45,000 nt of DNA from Tubiluchus corallicola (GCA_030141605.1 JAQGDQ010000261.1:12501-57500), one strand, 5' to 3'; shown: positions 31,365 through 43,369, counted from the stretch's first letter. Notes: generated by a model from the sequence alone, not told the origin. Numbers and translations are program-made.

Positions 31365-31600
31365 CATCATCAGTGGCAAATTTACAAACATACAACCAGT
31401 TTATATAGGCAGAGCCTATTATGCACTAATTAAGTGGTTAGCTTCTATTTGGCTTCTGTTAACTACTTAATTAAAAGTTAATTTGTAAATTAACAACTGA
31501 TGATGAGAGCAGCAGCTGTCGAAACATTTGGCATGATTTTAACTTTTTAATATAAAACTTTTAATAAAAGTTGTGTTGTTTTTGACTTAGAAATACTTAT
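31365..31600. mobile_element. Penelope-like 3' non-coding pieces in inverted arrangement
   Basis: 31367-31440 matches 23398-23480 in the same plus-strand sense (catcatcagtgg, tttacaaacat, cagagcctat). 31495-31580 matches the reverse complement of 23330-23410 (actgatgatga, then taataaaagttgtg). The two halves are therefore inverted to each other. The words ctgatga (31494) and gaaac (31517) have the order of a hammerhead ribozyme core, and such ribozymes are known in Penelope-like elements. Confidence 0.5.
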
Positions 31601-32345
31601 ATTTACATAGCCTAGCAGAGATACCTATGTCATTGTGATGATCGGTTATGCCACCCATCATTGTCGCAACACCTATTTTGATATATCTTTCTTATGATGT
31701 CGTGTGTGTGCATAATTAATGATCTAATTACCTTATTGATTTATTGCACTGTTTATTTAAACTTATATTACATTGTGTGTTTTTGTAAGATCTTGACACT
31801 AGATGGCTCTGGCCGCACATTTCTCTGCTAACCTGTAATTAGGTTACCTGAAAATTCGAATACCAAATGGCTTCAACCTGTTTTGGGAGCTTACTACAGA
31901 GTTCGTGTTTTACACTAGTTATGTTCTACACTAGTAGTGTAGTTGTAAAAGTTTATCAAGTGAAGTTGCAAAAGATCTAGATGTACATTTACATCGGGTG
32001 GCGCAGAAAAAATGTGTAGCAGTTTAGACAGCAGTACTATTACATTCAAGTACCATACAAAGTTGTAATTTCAATAGGATGATATGATAATACAGTAGCT
32101 TTTGGCTGTGAAAGCTATAAGTTTATAGCTTTAGTGGTTAAGAGTTGCAATAGCTAAAAAGCTTTTGCATGTTAAAAAAATTAAATGCCGGAACAATGTC
32201 AGCTAATCGTCAAATGAAGAACAGCCACGTTGACGTATAAAGCACACAATACATGGCAGCAAAACAATAAAGGAATCAACCAGTTTGCAAGATGATCTTC
32301 ACCAGAGAAAATAAAACACAATAGAAGATTTGTTGTCAAGAAAAA

Positions 32346-32415
32346 ATGAGAAAAGAAGAAATCCTGTGGATTACGATATCTGGAATTAACTTAAAGAGAA
32401 AGTGTTTAGAGCCGT
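32346..32415 (+). mobile_element. Possible mariner/Tc1 transposase fragment
   Basis: A short frame reads RRNPVDYDIWN, a stop, then LKEKVFRAV. This recalls the NPxDYxxWxxLKEKV signature at the C-terminal end of mariner/Tc1 transposases. Only about 22 codons are recognisable, with one stop and no terminal repeats found. Confidence 0.3.
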
Positions 32416-32639
32416 TTGATGGAACTAAAGGAAAAATTGTTGCTGGACAAAATACCACCTATAGAAGTGAGAAACTGCATCAGCTGCTGATAGTAATGCT
32501 TTCGCCTAGTTTGCATTGAAAATGGTGGACACGTAGAGCACTTGCAACAGATTTTAACAATAGCGACACAAAATATTTTCTGGCGCTTATTTATTTATTT
32601 ATTTTGACTTGTTGATTTAAAACGTCTACGACTTTCGAC

Positions 32640-34530
32640 AAACTTAAGGAAACGATCGAAAATTCTTAGCGTTTGTACATAAACGCTGTAACGTTATCAT
32701 TTTCTAGCAATTCCTTTACTTTTTACAATACTTCCGCAATACTTGAGCAAAGCTTCCGCACATTTTTGCACCATCTGACCTGAGTTCATAAAAATGACTT
32801 ATTTATGCACTAATGAATGTCTAATTAAAAGTGCTAGCACAAACACAGCGCTTTAGGGTACATTATGATAACCGTATACATAAAGTTAAAGATTGTGAAT
32901 TTTTTTATAATACTTCTTCTGGTGGCTATGAAAAGGTTTAACCTTTCAGATTTAATACAAGGTGTTTCTCTCCTTTTTCCTTCCGGATGTACGAAGCACA
33001 GCAACGACTTTACTATGGGTTGAGCAGCTGCTTGACTGTCCGATTCGATGGTAAAAAAGTATATAAAAGGCCGCCTACTGAATCTCACTTAAAAAAATGT
33101 TAAAAAATACACCAGAATAAAAAACAGTTCAGACATACGCGACAGGCTTTTTCTGCCACGAATTTTTGAATTTTCTCACCTTGAATTTTTCTGTTTCTAT
33201 GGAGTATTTGCCTGTAAAATAATTTAACTTCCTAGCGACAGAACTTTTAGTGAAAGTAATCTAAATTAACATACAAATAGCTGTCAAAAATTTCCCACAA
33301 GATTCACGTTTTAAGAGTTTATATAGTTTTCTTAAAACATACGTTACCTGGAAAATGTCAAATGAGAAGAAAATTTTTACTATGAGTTCAATACATAACT
33401 CGCTCGCAAAAGATTAAATTCGTTCGTACAATTTACTATGTCGTTCCTGCAACTCATACACTCTTTTCATTGACAATCACGTTACTCGCATGACTTGCAA
33501 CAGATGTTGGTACGAGTTACTTATACATTTCAGACTAAGTAAGTAAGTGACACGCTTTACAGACAGACTAGACACTCGTGAATGACAGCTTTGCCTCCTT
33601 AAAATTGAACTTTGAGTGAGTGACGTGCTTAATTCCCAGATGAATTTTTCCCGACGAGATATGCCCATTCAGATGCCCGAATTCCTTGCACGCTTTCTTG
33701 TACAGTTTTGTTTTCCATCCAGAAAACCCGATAGTCTAAACACACATCATTGCGTGTCATGAGATAAAGACAATTTTGAGTGTCACCCAATATTAAGAGC
33801 AACGCCCAATAATCTAAACGAGGCTTTAGCAGCTCAATTCAAATGTATGACATACAGTACTACATACCTGACTCCTCTGACTTGGTTATTTCATTGTACG
33901 ACCTTAAGTCTCCTTCGTAAGATACGCTACAAACTTTTCTATAGTTCTGATCTAGATATTGGCTTATTGATATATTTTTACTGCACGTAAAAATATTTTC
34001 TACACGCCAGTTTCGTGCACAAAAACTATTGTTTACCTTAATTGTTATTCTTTCGCTTTGTGTACTTTTTTTATCTGTTATTAAACAAATTAATCAAATT
34101 TTTACCATCCTCTTCTATATATTTCTTTATATACAGATTGATTTATTTCTGCAAAGTTATCTATTTCGTGCTTCATCATCATCATTATTATCATCATAAT
34201 CATTATTTGAACGTACTTACCATCAACTATACTACCTTGTACACCAAGACTCACAACAGCAAGAATCCCAGCAAAAAAAATCTGTAGAATAATAGCGAAA
34301 TTTTTACAATCATCTTACGGTGTTGTTTACAATTTACAAGCTAAAACAAAGTTTTTATTCCTGAAAGACTATAGTAGATAGTAGTTGGCATTTAATATTA
34401 ACTTTTTATGCAACTTTCACGATCTAATTAAACTAGGTCACTAATAGATGAAATTATTCTTCACTTTAATTAAAGGTAGAAAATATTTTACTACTGACAT
34501 TTAATTTACGTGCAAATGCACAAATGTACA
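32640..34530. other. No gene seen
   Basis: AT-rich DNA upstream of gene 2. Small open frames on both strands have no splice context or family resemblance. The promoter of gene 2 should lie near 34500-34640, but I see no clear TATA box. Confidence 0.4.
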
Positions 34531-34535
34531 CTTTG

Positions 34536-35432
34536 CCCGTAGCACAGGTTTTGCAACAATCCACGGATATCTTTGTCACCCCGGGGTAAGATTATGTATT
34601 CCTTGGTTAGACCAGAACAAAAGTTTCGGGGCAGTGAACTTGTATAATGTGTATCCAACAGTCTTTAGAAACTTACCGCGAAAGTTGCTGTCTTCATTTT
34701 GTAAGAACTATTCGGTTGTTAGTGAGCGGTTTGCTAAATTTCTTTTTCAAGTGTCGCTCTGTAACATGAAGTTTTTATTAGTTATTTTGTTCGCCGTATT
34801 TTTTTGTTATTCAGAAGAGGCAATAAACGATGAGTTGTCGAAAGGTAAGCACATGAAATGTTCATTTTTAATTTTTATTATTTTCTCCCAGTTGGGTGCA
34901 GTTTACTGATTACACGGATCTCTGGAACCTTCTCCAGTTACGATTAATTTTAAGCTTAAGGTTGTTCTTTGACTTGTCCCACAAACTAAATGAAATTGGT
35001 AATTTACTACGTAGGTTCTGCTGAAGTACAGAATTATACATAGTACATATATTTACTTTCGAATTTCTTTTACATAGTAGTTTATGTATACGTGTGAAAA
35101 TACTACGTATATGAACACATCTATATATATTTATGATTACTTCTACATATTTATAGATGTACGACCTCCGTATATATTAGTGACAAAACGCACAAAAGCA
35201 AAATGTAATATCAGTAAGTTCTGGTTGATAGCATGTAATAGCTCTCACTTATACGAAAACACGAAAATGGAATTTGTAGTGTGTTAAGTTCAATCAGCAG
35301 TAAGTTATTTAAATATTTGCTTGTGTCTTCTGGAATATTACATTACGTAATAATCTCTGTTATGTAATTTTAGATTGTTATTTACAGTCAGCCAAAAGCT
35401 GTTTGAACCTTATGTTAATTGGTCATCCAAAA
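34536..35432. repeat. Segmental duplication copy 1 (contains first coding exon of gene 2)
   Basis: Closely matches 38094-38798 in the same orientation, from gcccgtagca/gccagtagct to ggtcatccaaaa. The main difference is about 230 nt here, from the cactattcgg area to the ggatctctgg area. It contains the signal-peptide exon and is absent from copy 2. Confidence 0.85.
34766..34844 (+). CDS. Gene 2 exon 1, signal peptide
   Basis: The ATG at 34766 gives MKFLLVILFAVFFCYSEEA, a classic signal peptide: one Lys, a hydrophobic core, and a likely cut after the CYS region. Donor gtaagc, phase 1. An in-frame ATG at 34634 would put 44 residues before the hydrophobic core, so 34766 is preferred. Confidence 0.7.
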
Positions 35433-35449
35433 GCCGACTTTAAAGAAAG

Positions 35450-35509
<60 letters not shown>

Positions 35510-38500
35510 TTTTGACTGTATAAAGAAATAATGTTCACAGTAGGAGTGAAGACAGAATGAGCACTGGATAATTATAAAATTTGCAGTCTCTACGGTGACC
35601 TTAATTTTTTTGGGCTTGTTAGGGTACAAGTTTATTTATCATCATTACAAGCAAAAATCTGAATTACAGCACTGTACAAAATTACAAAATAAATTTTTTT
35701 TAAAGAGGAATTATGTTTTTTAAAGTGGAATTCTGTGTTTAATGTGGAAAATTTTGTTTTTTTTTATCTACAGGTCGGCAAATGTTCGAATGACTTAATT
35801 ATGTCGTTTCTTCTCTTACACACTTACATTTGCTTTATTTACATTGAAACCGTGCATACTTACGTTTGCTTTATTTACGTTCAAACCGTGCATACTTTCA
35901 ATTGTTTTGTTTACATTGAAACCGTGCATACTTACATTTGCTTTATTTACGTTAAAACCGTGCATGCTTACATTTGTTTTATTTACATTGAAACCGTGCA
36001 TACTTACGTTTGCTTTATTTACGTTCAAACCGTGCATGCTTACGTTTGCTTTATTTACATTGAAACCGTGCACACTTACATTTGCTTTATTTACATTGAA
36101 ACCATGCATACTTACGTTTGCTTTATTTACGTTCAAACCGTGCATACTTTCATTTGTTTTATTTACATTGAAACGGTGCATACTTACATTTGCTTTAATT
36201 ACGTTAAAACAGTGCATGCTTACATTTGCTTTATTTACGTTCAAACCGTGCTTACTTACATTTGCTTTATTTACGTTCAAACCGTGCATGCTTACATTTG
36301 CTTTATTTACGTTCAAACCGTGCATACTTACATTTCCTTTATTTACGTTCAGGTTGTGCATACTTACATTTCCTTTATTTACGTTCAAATCGTGCATACT
36401 TACACCTACTTTGCTTATTATTAGTAATTTTATTTGTAATAGATTATTAGTAATCATCAGTCTCTCCATTTCATTAATTTCAGTGTATTTTTTTTTAATT
36501 CCTCTCATGCTTGCACAGTTTATGTAAATGTTCTTCTTTGTAAATTATGTGTGTGTACTAGGCCCTATAATTATGTGCATTGCTTATATATTCATGTGTG
36601 CATTATCTAGTATGTATTTTTGATAGCTTTTGATGGAATAGTTTTTGATGTAGTCTCCTAATTTCACGAGTTTTTAAACGCACAATTTTACTCGGTCTTA
36701 ACAGTTTCAGCTTTTCTGCCCACTCAGCTGGTTAAAGACCTCAATTGGCTGTGAATGAATGATGAGCTCATTAGTTTGGAGGGGTCAAAATCCCCTAGTC
36801 TCTGTTTAAGTTTTTTCCTTAGGGTTAACTCCTTAATCATTTGTAAGTCAACGGCTTTCCAATTACGTACTGTTATTAATAACATGATCGACATAATCTG
36901 GACTCAACAGCTAGGTTTACATATTGGTTACAGTGAATTGCAGAGTTCTTTACCAAAGATAGTCCTTTGAATCAACAGAGGTGCCTCCGTTGGATTGTGA
37001 TACCTTCCCTCATCCATAGAGGTGGCGATGGCAGACAAAGCTGTCCAGAACCTATCCTATTATTAGCTAGATCCGACGTTGCTACACTGAAGCACACACT
37101 GTGACTACTCAGTTATGGCGCGTCCCTTCCCAGTCGGGTATTATCGTTCTTATCTTTGGTGTCACTTCATCATCATAATCATAATTATTATAATCATCAT
37201 TGATCATGATCATGATCATGGCATCATCGCCGTCATGGTCATCATCATCATCATCATCATTGTCTGTTGTCGTCGTCGTCGTCGTCATCATCATCATCAT
37301 TATCATCATTTTTATTAATCTAATCATCATGATCATCATCATAAGGTCCATTGCTAATGAAGTCATCGTCATTGGTATTGGACTGAATTCGACCCAGGGG
37401 GGTCGAACTCCAAGATGGCATGGCGGTCCTGATATTTCGCATCATGAAGATCCATTTTATAATCGTTGTGCAACCAATACTTAATTACAAATGTTAATGT
37501 TAATTAGCTAAATTAATGTCTGCAAACTATTACCTTATACCTGTTATAGCGTGTCATCCAACTCTCATATAACAAAATACACAAAAACTACACAGTACGG
37601 AGTTTGTTAACAGCACTAATAAAAATAAGTAACAAAAATACACGTGCACAAAAAACTAACTAACTAACGCAGTAACAGCACTACACCCGAGGAGTACCTG
37701 TGTCAGAAATCAAGGCTGTAGTGACCTCTACACGCTTTTATACTGGCATTCCAGGTCAGCTGGCTTCTCACACCACGTGTAGGCCCAAACAAGACGTCTG
37801 GACCTACAAGAAAGGGGTGAGTCGCTGCTGACGTGGAAGCAGGGCTTGTAGAGGGCCCTACACCTGACCCGACACAGGTGCCTCCGTAACATTATCATCG
37901 CCGTGAATACGCGATTGTTGTCACAGTCGTTAATAATTTGTATGGAACCTGTTTTTGGATTTGATGGTTCGTTCACGGTTCTTTTACTTTATACCGATTT
38001 TTATATAATAAGTATTATATTCTGAATAATATCAAAAACACTTCACGTTTATCTTAACAATTATTTTTATTGCATAGCAACAAACCGTCAGTTTGCCAGT
38101 AGCTCATGTTTTGTAACTATCCACGGATATTTTTGTCACCCCGGGGCAAGACTATGTATTTCTTGAACAGACCACGACAAATGTTTCGTGGTAATGAACT
38201 TGAATTTTAGAAATAATGTGTATCCAACAGTCTTTAGAAACTTACCGGGACAGTTGCTATCTTCATTTTGTAAGACCAAAGAACTATTCTCTGGAACTCT
38301 GGAACCTTCTCCAGTTATGATTAATTTTAATATTAATGTTGTTCTTTGACTTGTCTCACAAACAAAATCAAATTGGTAATTTACTACGTAGGTTCGGCTG
38401 AAGTACAGAATTACACATAGTACATATATTTACTTTCGAATTTCTTTCACATAGTAGTTTATGTATACGTGTGAAAATACTACGTATATGAATACATCTA

Positions 38501-41500
38501 TACATATTTATATAGATGTACGTCCTCCGTATATATTAGTGACAAAACGCACAAAAGCAAAATGTAATATCAGTAAGTTCTGGTTGACAGCATGTAATAG
38601 CTCTCACTTATACGAAAACACAAACACGTATGTGTAATTTGTGGTGTGTTAGGTGCAATCAGGAGTAAGTTATTTAAATATTTGCTTGTGTTCTTCTGGA
38701 ATATTACATTACGTAATAATCTCTGTTATGAAATTTTAGATTGTTATTTACAGTCAGCCAAAAGCTGTTTGAACCTTATGTTAATTGGTCATCCAAAACT
38801 TAGGTTTGGGCTAGGGTTACAGTTAGGGTTAGGATTATGTATTTAAATTGTGTGGGGAATTGTAATACTCTTTCCCACAGATTTAACACTGACATTGTAT
38901 TTACAGACTATGACTGGATACCAAATTCGGCTTCTTCTGTGCTTCAGAAGTAAAATTACACAAAGTAGTTAGAGTGTGGGAAGCCATTTTTAAAAATAAT
39001 AAAAGGCCTACCCAAAATAATGTGTTTGCTAAAGTAGCTCTAAATGAAAATCTACTGTCAGAAATACGGTACACTAAGCAAAATGGAACCCAATGTTAAA
39101 CTCTTGGCCAAGAGAACATATTGAAAGGATACATTATTACCACACAAACGCAATTTCGCGTTTCGCTGTTACACTAGTTCTTCGCTGTTACATGCATTTC
39201 GCCACCCGCTAGTTAGACGGGCAGTAGCGCCTGCATTTCGGAAACGAGTTGCACAAAAGACAGGTGCTGTACATCTCAGTTCAGATGTGTTAGTTTCTGT
39301 CGAATTACACACGTTCGATAGCTCAGAAAACGTGCGAGCACAGCGGTAAATTTGAAATTACTTTATCAGAAAACTTACCTAGTTTTAGTACAACACACTA
39401 AATAACTTACAAAAGCTTTCGCACACACGTGAAATGCAAGTTTTAACAATAATTTTGTTAAAATGTATACTTTTAATGGGCCTTGAAAATGGGGTAGTAT
39501 ATGGAAAATCATCCTGTCTTTCTTCAAAATTTTTACGGGACTATACGCTGTCTCCAGGATTGTTGTAGACTGAGACGACTTTGGTCGGGTTTCGATCCCC
39601 CGGCTATCAATGGCATGACGTGACATGAAGACTCCATTTTCGATTCTCATCGAATAGGATTGCTATCCTTCGTGACAATTTAACAATATCCGTTTCAATT
39701 AATAAAGTTTCGAATTTATGTCATTTTGGACATTCTCCCATCATTAATTATTATGTCACTTAATTGCAATAAATTTACAGAAAATTTGCCGGACAATGGT
39801 CACTGCACATTGCAGGAAGAATGCGGCTTTACAAAGGACAGTATCAGTGTGTTTGTTTTCTCCAGTTATTCCAATGTCACTGTTGCCGTGAATGACGTGA
39901 AGGTAGGAATTTACGTAAAAATGTATTGTGTTAAAACGTGCTAAGACATGTCTGTATAGCTGTTTTGTAAATATAAAGTGGTTTTAACCTGTTGATATAG
40001 AAATGACAGGTTTGCTCCCATTCATCCCTACTATAGGTTTTACACGTCAAATGTAGACACAGGAAAGTTCAAATGGGACTTAAGCAAGTCAAATGTAGAC
40101 ACAGGAATTTCGAATGTGGTTTGGTAACTCAAGTGTGACTTAGGTAAGTCAAATGTAGATGCATTACTTTGAATAAATTGGTAATTAACTTATTTAAGTG
40201 CAAATTACAAAGATAGACATCACCTCTTTCATAACTTTGAAAAATGCGTTGTTTATCCTCAAACTAAATTCTTTGATAAACCATAACGTTGGTAGAAAAA
40301 ATAAATTGGTTCCCACTTCCCAATGAACAGTGAATCACTAATTAGTTTTTTAAGTAATGCATTAGCACTGCATTAATGAATTAGTTTCTCTCAAGAAACA
40401 TTGCTTATTTTAAGAATGTATTGTTTTCTCTAATAGCTCCAATGGTATGTAAAGTTTACAGAATATTAGTGAACTATTAGTAGACCTATAAAGTTATTAT
40501 TTTCACATTCTTAAGAGCAATTATTAAGTTAAGATCAAAGGAGAACAAATTTTACTTCCTTAAACTTTACCACCTATCCACATTTGAGATACCAATGTCA
40601 CATTTGACTTGACATGAGTCTACATTTGACTTATCAAAAACGCTTAAGATTTCTTGAAAATCATTGTTAACACATTTGAACTACCAGGTCTACATTTGAC
40701 ACGTTAAACCTATATTATATATAACTTAATTTCGTAGTTTTCAACTACAGAGTCATCTGTCACGAGCATAATTATATAATAGTTTAGTGTTTTCTGATCA
40801 TTTTATCTCTGTATTACCTATTCATATTCTCAGAATTAATTGATGTTCTTTTTATCCTTGCTTGTTTTTTTTTTGTAAACTAATTTCACATTGTAATCTG
40901 CAGAGTACTCCATTTTCATTTTTTTCATCTTTTGATTTTATTTCCAATTTGATTGCCTATGTTAGTAAAATCTTTAGATTTGTGTGTTTTTAGTCGGTAT
41001 GAATAGTCTATTTGGCTTATGTTTTTTCCGTTATGTATACATGTACAAGTATTACAGCTTTTTTGGTTCACAGATTCACAGCAGTGATTACCATGGTGAC
41101 GAGAGGACACACAGAGGCAGAGGAATGCATATTATTGTTCTCAATCAATCAACCGTGAGTATGGAGTTAGTAAAAGAAACTCAATTAATTCATATAACTA
41201 CGCCCAGTGTGCTTGTGTAGACTAAGATGATCAACTTCCTAATTCTTAAAGTTAAGATCTTCAAGAGATAAATAGATCAATTACGTCGTCGCTTATGAAA
41301 ATCGAAATCATTTGATATATTTGAATGGATTGTATCTATCTTAATCTTTTTTCTGACAGAATAATAGTATTTCGCATTACTGCACCCCTGGATTCACCAT
41401 AAAATAAAACAAGTAGGTGCTTAGGGCCTTAGGAGAAGAGGGCTCCACGCTGTTTTTTTCAAATTGAATAATTATCCAGAAGTAAAATATACCGTGTTTC

Positions 41501-43369
41501 TGTTTTTGTTAACAATATGACGATAGGATGGACATCGAGATTATGACTACTAAGCAGCTTGAACTGCCCAGATGGTGACATTGATTGACTATAATGTATA
41601 ATGTGTCATTATATATTTCAAGTGTGGTAATGCCTGTAAAAGTTTGTTGACTGAAGACAAAATAATGTTGCTTTTGATTGTATGTACTTTATCACATGGT
41701 GGTGACTACGAGACTGCTGCAAATAAGTCTTACTGCAAGTTTTTGTTTTTCATTTCGAAAGTTAAAATTTCATTTTGCAGTTTAGTATTATTTCTATTCT
41801 GAATTACGCATATATGGGGGTTCCATAATCTTTTCAGTGCTTTGTGCCTCTTGAGGTTTTAATCTAGTTTTGCATTATTGGCTCTGTTTTATTCCAATTA
41901 TTTAGAATATAATGCATAGATTTCAAGCTTTATAACTTAACACCAGAGCTCTAACAATTGTCATAATATTTTTCAAATTTTTGTGTAACGTGCGCTGCTT
42001 ACTAATACTTAGTATGCAACACGTATATGCAGATGTAACGTTTTATACCGTTGTTTTTGCGGGTAGTAGCGAGATGCTGACTGAAGGCAAAAAACACTGT
42101 GACCTGAAAAGTCGTATGACCCATACACCTAAAGGATCTACGTACCGCAAGGGTCTATTAGGGACACATTTTTATTCATTATTTCCCATGATCTCATTTA
42201 CCCATTATATCCTCAACTTTGTAGATAAAACTATTTGAATTAATTATGCTTACTATTAATTAATTATACTTATTATCATTATAATTATAATTAATTATTA
42301 ATTAATTATAGTTAAACTATATTGTTTCTTTCTAAAATGCAAATTTTGATGTGGTGAATAATATCAAAAGTTTAAAAGTAGCAGACTGGTTTAACATGAA
42401 TCATCTGCAAACTAACCCAGAAGAATTCCAGGGCTTATCTATCGGAAGAGAAGCGTCTTCCAGATGCAAGACGTCAATGTTGATGCATAAATAGTACTAA
42501 ACTCTGAGAAAAACACAGTAATTATCGATTCAGAATGACACTTAGTGAACACATTTCAAATTTTGTAGTAAGGCAACTAAATGAAGGAGAAGAATCTTAA
42601 ACTTATTCAATAGGATGAAGATGTTTATAAAATTTTAGATGGCCCTAGACTTTATATATCTGGTTTTCCGAACAAAAAGTCATGTACCTACAGTTTTATA
42701 AAAGTGTGGAATAAATTAGATGCACCTAATTTCAAAACTACAAAGAAAAAAAAACAGTTTCAGATACGTCGTTACCCAAATATGGGAATGATTTACGAAA
42801 CTGCGTTCGCACTCGAAAAGTTTTAAAGATTTTAAAAGTGTAATAAACGTCTAGAATGGAAAAAAGAGTAAATGTGCTATGTGAAGATTTGCAAATTAAC
42901 CATTTTAGTTGCTACTATTGAATTTCACTTTTTACCTCTTTTAATGCAAGTATTTTTGCAATACTTTCATGTTACTGTCAAGTTTGTCAGATTGCGGTCA
43001 AAAAGCTTATCAGCACTTTATAAAGACTGAATTCAATTAAATTGAATTGAATTGCATTAGAAAATTATTCAGTGTTAACTCGGTAATTAAGGTTATAAAT
43101 TTCTCTTAAGTTTTAGTCAAATTATTTGCCAAAATGTGGATAAGTATCGCGATATTTTCTCAATTATAGATTACTGTTCTTGGTTTATGAAGCATGTTAG
43201 TTATTAGTTAATATTTCCAACATGGATGCTTTTTTGAGCAAATTTATGTAAATAGGGAAAAATGATGTCTTGGAGAAATTTTGATACCTTTGCTCCTGGT
43301 GAAGATGTGGAAATGGTGCATTTCCTCAAGGCGATTTCTGACGGACGCATCATCATATTTGCTACAAAG
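34766..43369 (+). CDS. Gene 2: secreted POMGNT1-like paralogue (5' four exons)
   Basis: Four exons with matching phases encode a signal peptide and most of an ILEI/PANDER-like (FAM3-type) domain. In POMGNT1 this domain forms the stem that binds sugar, ahead of the GT13 domain. Landmarks: SISVFVFSSYSNVTVAVNDV, GRGMHIIVLNQST, then GKMMSWRNFDTFAPGEDVEM and GRIIIFATK, which in POMGNT1 and FAM3 proteins continues into DEGS. The catalytic half should follow beyond 45000. Vertebrate POMGNT1 is a type II membrane protein, while this start looks like a cleavable signal peptide. A FAM3-like cytokine-type protein without a GT13 part is the alternative. Gene 1 just upstream, lacking exactly this half in the window, favours tandem paralogues. 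Confidence 0.75.
35451..35509. repeat. (TTA)n microsatellite
   Basis: About 20 perfect TTA units, directly after the end of duplication copy 1. Confidence 0.95.
35820..36420. repeat. 36-bp minisatellite, about 16 copies
   Basis: The unit is close to accgtgcatacttacrtttg followed by ctttatttacrttsaa. Two variants (attgaa and gttcaa) partly alternate. Because 36 is a multiple of three and the unit lacks stops in several frames, long open frames appear on both strands. They are by-products, not genes. It lies in the first intron of gene 2. Confidence 0.92.
36979..37887. mobile_element. Possible insertion bounded by a 12-bp direct repeat
   Basis: The word aggtgcctccgt occurs at 36979-36990 and 37876-37887. 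The roughly 900 bp between is less AT-rich at its ends and includes a (ATC)n block (37165-37345) and gtcgaactccaagatggc-type sequence. A 12-bp duplication would fit a retroposed insertion, but no terminal structure or coding frame confirms it. Confidence 0.3.
37165..37345. repeat. (ATC)n/(GTC)n imperfect trinucleotide repeat
   Basis: Long catcatcat and cgtcgtcgtc run with gatcatgatcatgatcat palindromic units; open frames across it are artefacts. Confidence 0.9.
38094..38798. repeat. Segmental duplication copy 2 (lacks the signal-peptide exon)
   Basis: Same order and orientation as 34536-35432, with a deletion at the junction gaactattc/tctggaac. The flanking leader (tgtatccaacagtctttaga) and intron sequences are retained. 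Telomere-like sequence follows immediately. Confidence 0.85.
38799..38837. repeat. Short TTAGGG-type patch
   Basis: Reads ctagggttacagttagggtt in the middle, directly at the right end of duplication copy 2. Same motif family as the arrays at 20245-21700. Confidence 0.6.
39142..39536 (-). repeat. Dispersed repeat, inverted copy of 5452-5955
   Basis: See 5452-5955. This copy is on the opposite strand and lacks the middle part of the longer copy. Confidence 0.7.
39781..39902 (+). CDS. Gene 2 exon 2
   Basis: Acceptor aatttacag, donor gtagga. Two bases complete a Glu codon from exon 1, then 40 codons: LPDNGHCTLQEECGF and DSISVFVFSSYSNVTVAVND. The second part is the first strand pair of the ILEI/PANDER-like domain. 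Confidence 0.8.
41074..41154 (+). CDS. Gene 2 exon 3
   Basis: Acceptor ttggttcacag, donor gtgagt, 27 codons: IHSSDYHGDERTHRGRGMH then IIVLNQST. The RG-hhhhVLNQ.TG motif is the hallmark of FAM3 and POMGNT1 stem domains. Confidence 0.85.
43256..43369 (+). CDS. Gene 2 exon 4
   Basis: The acceptor is taaatag (weak polypyrimidine tract), the donor gtaaaa; 38 codons: GKMMSWRNFDTFAPGEDVEM then VHFLKAISDGRIIIFATK. It follows NQST in phase 0, giving the expected STGKMM junction. Confidence 0.8.

Noticed and set aside
34634-34909. Start of gene 2 at the upstream in-frame ATG (34634)
   Set aside because: It would bury the signal peptide 44 residues in, and this upstream leader is not needed; 34766 gives a standard signal peptide.
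20250-36420. CRISPR array
   Set aside because: The regular repeats are minisatellites in animal DNA without unique equal-length spacers or cas genes.
35735-36527. Three long overlapping open frames (227-230 codons) on both strands
   Set aside because: They are produced by the 36-bp minisatellite, whose unit length keeps frames open; no start context, splice sites or non-repeat domain.
37109-37484. Asp- and Ile/Ser-rich open frames
   Set aside because: Translation of an (ATC)n/(GTC)n repeat in three frames.
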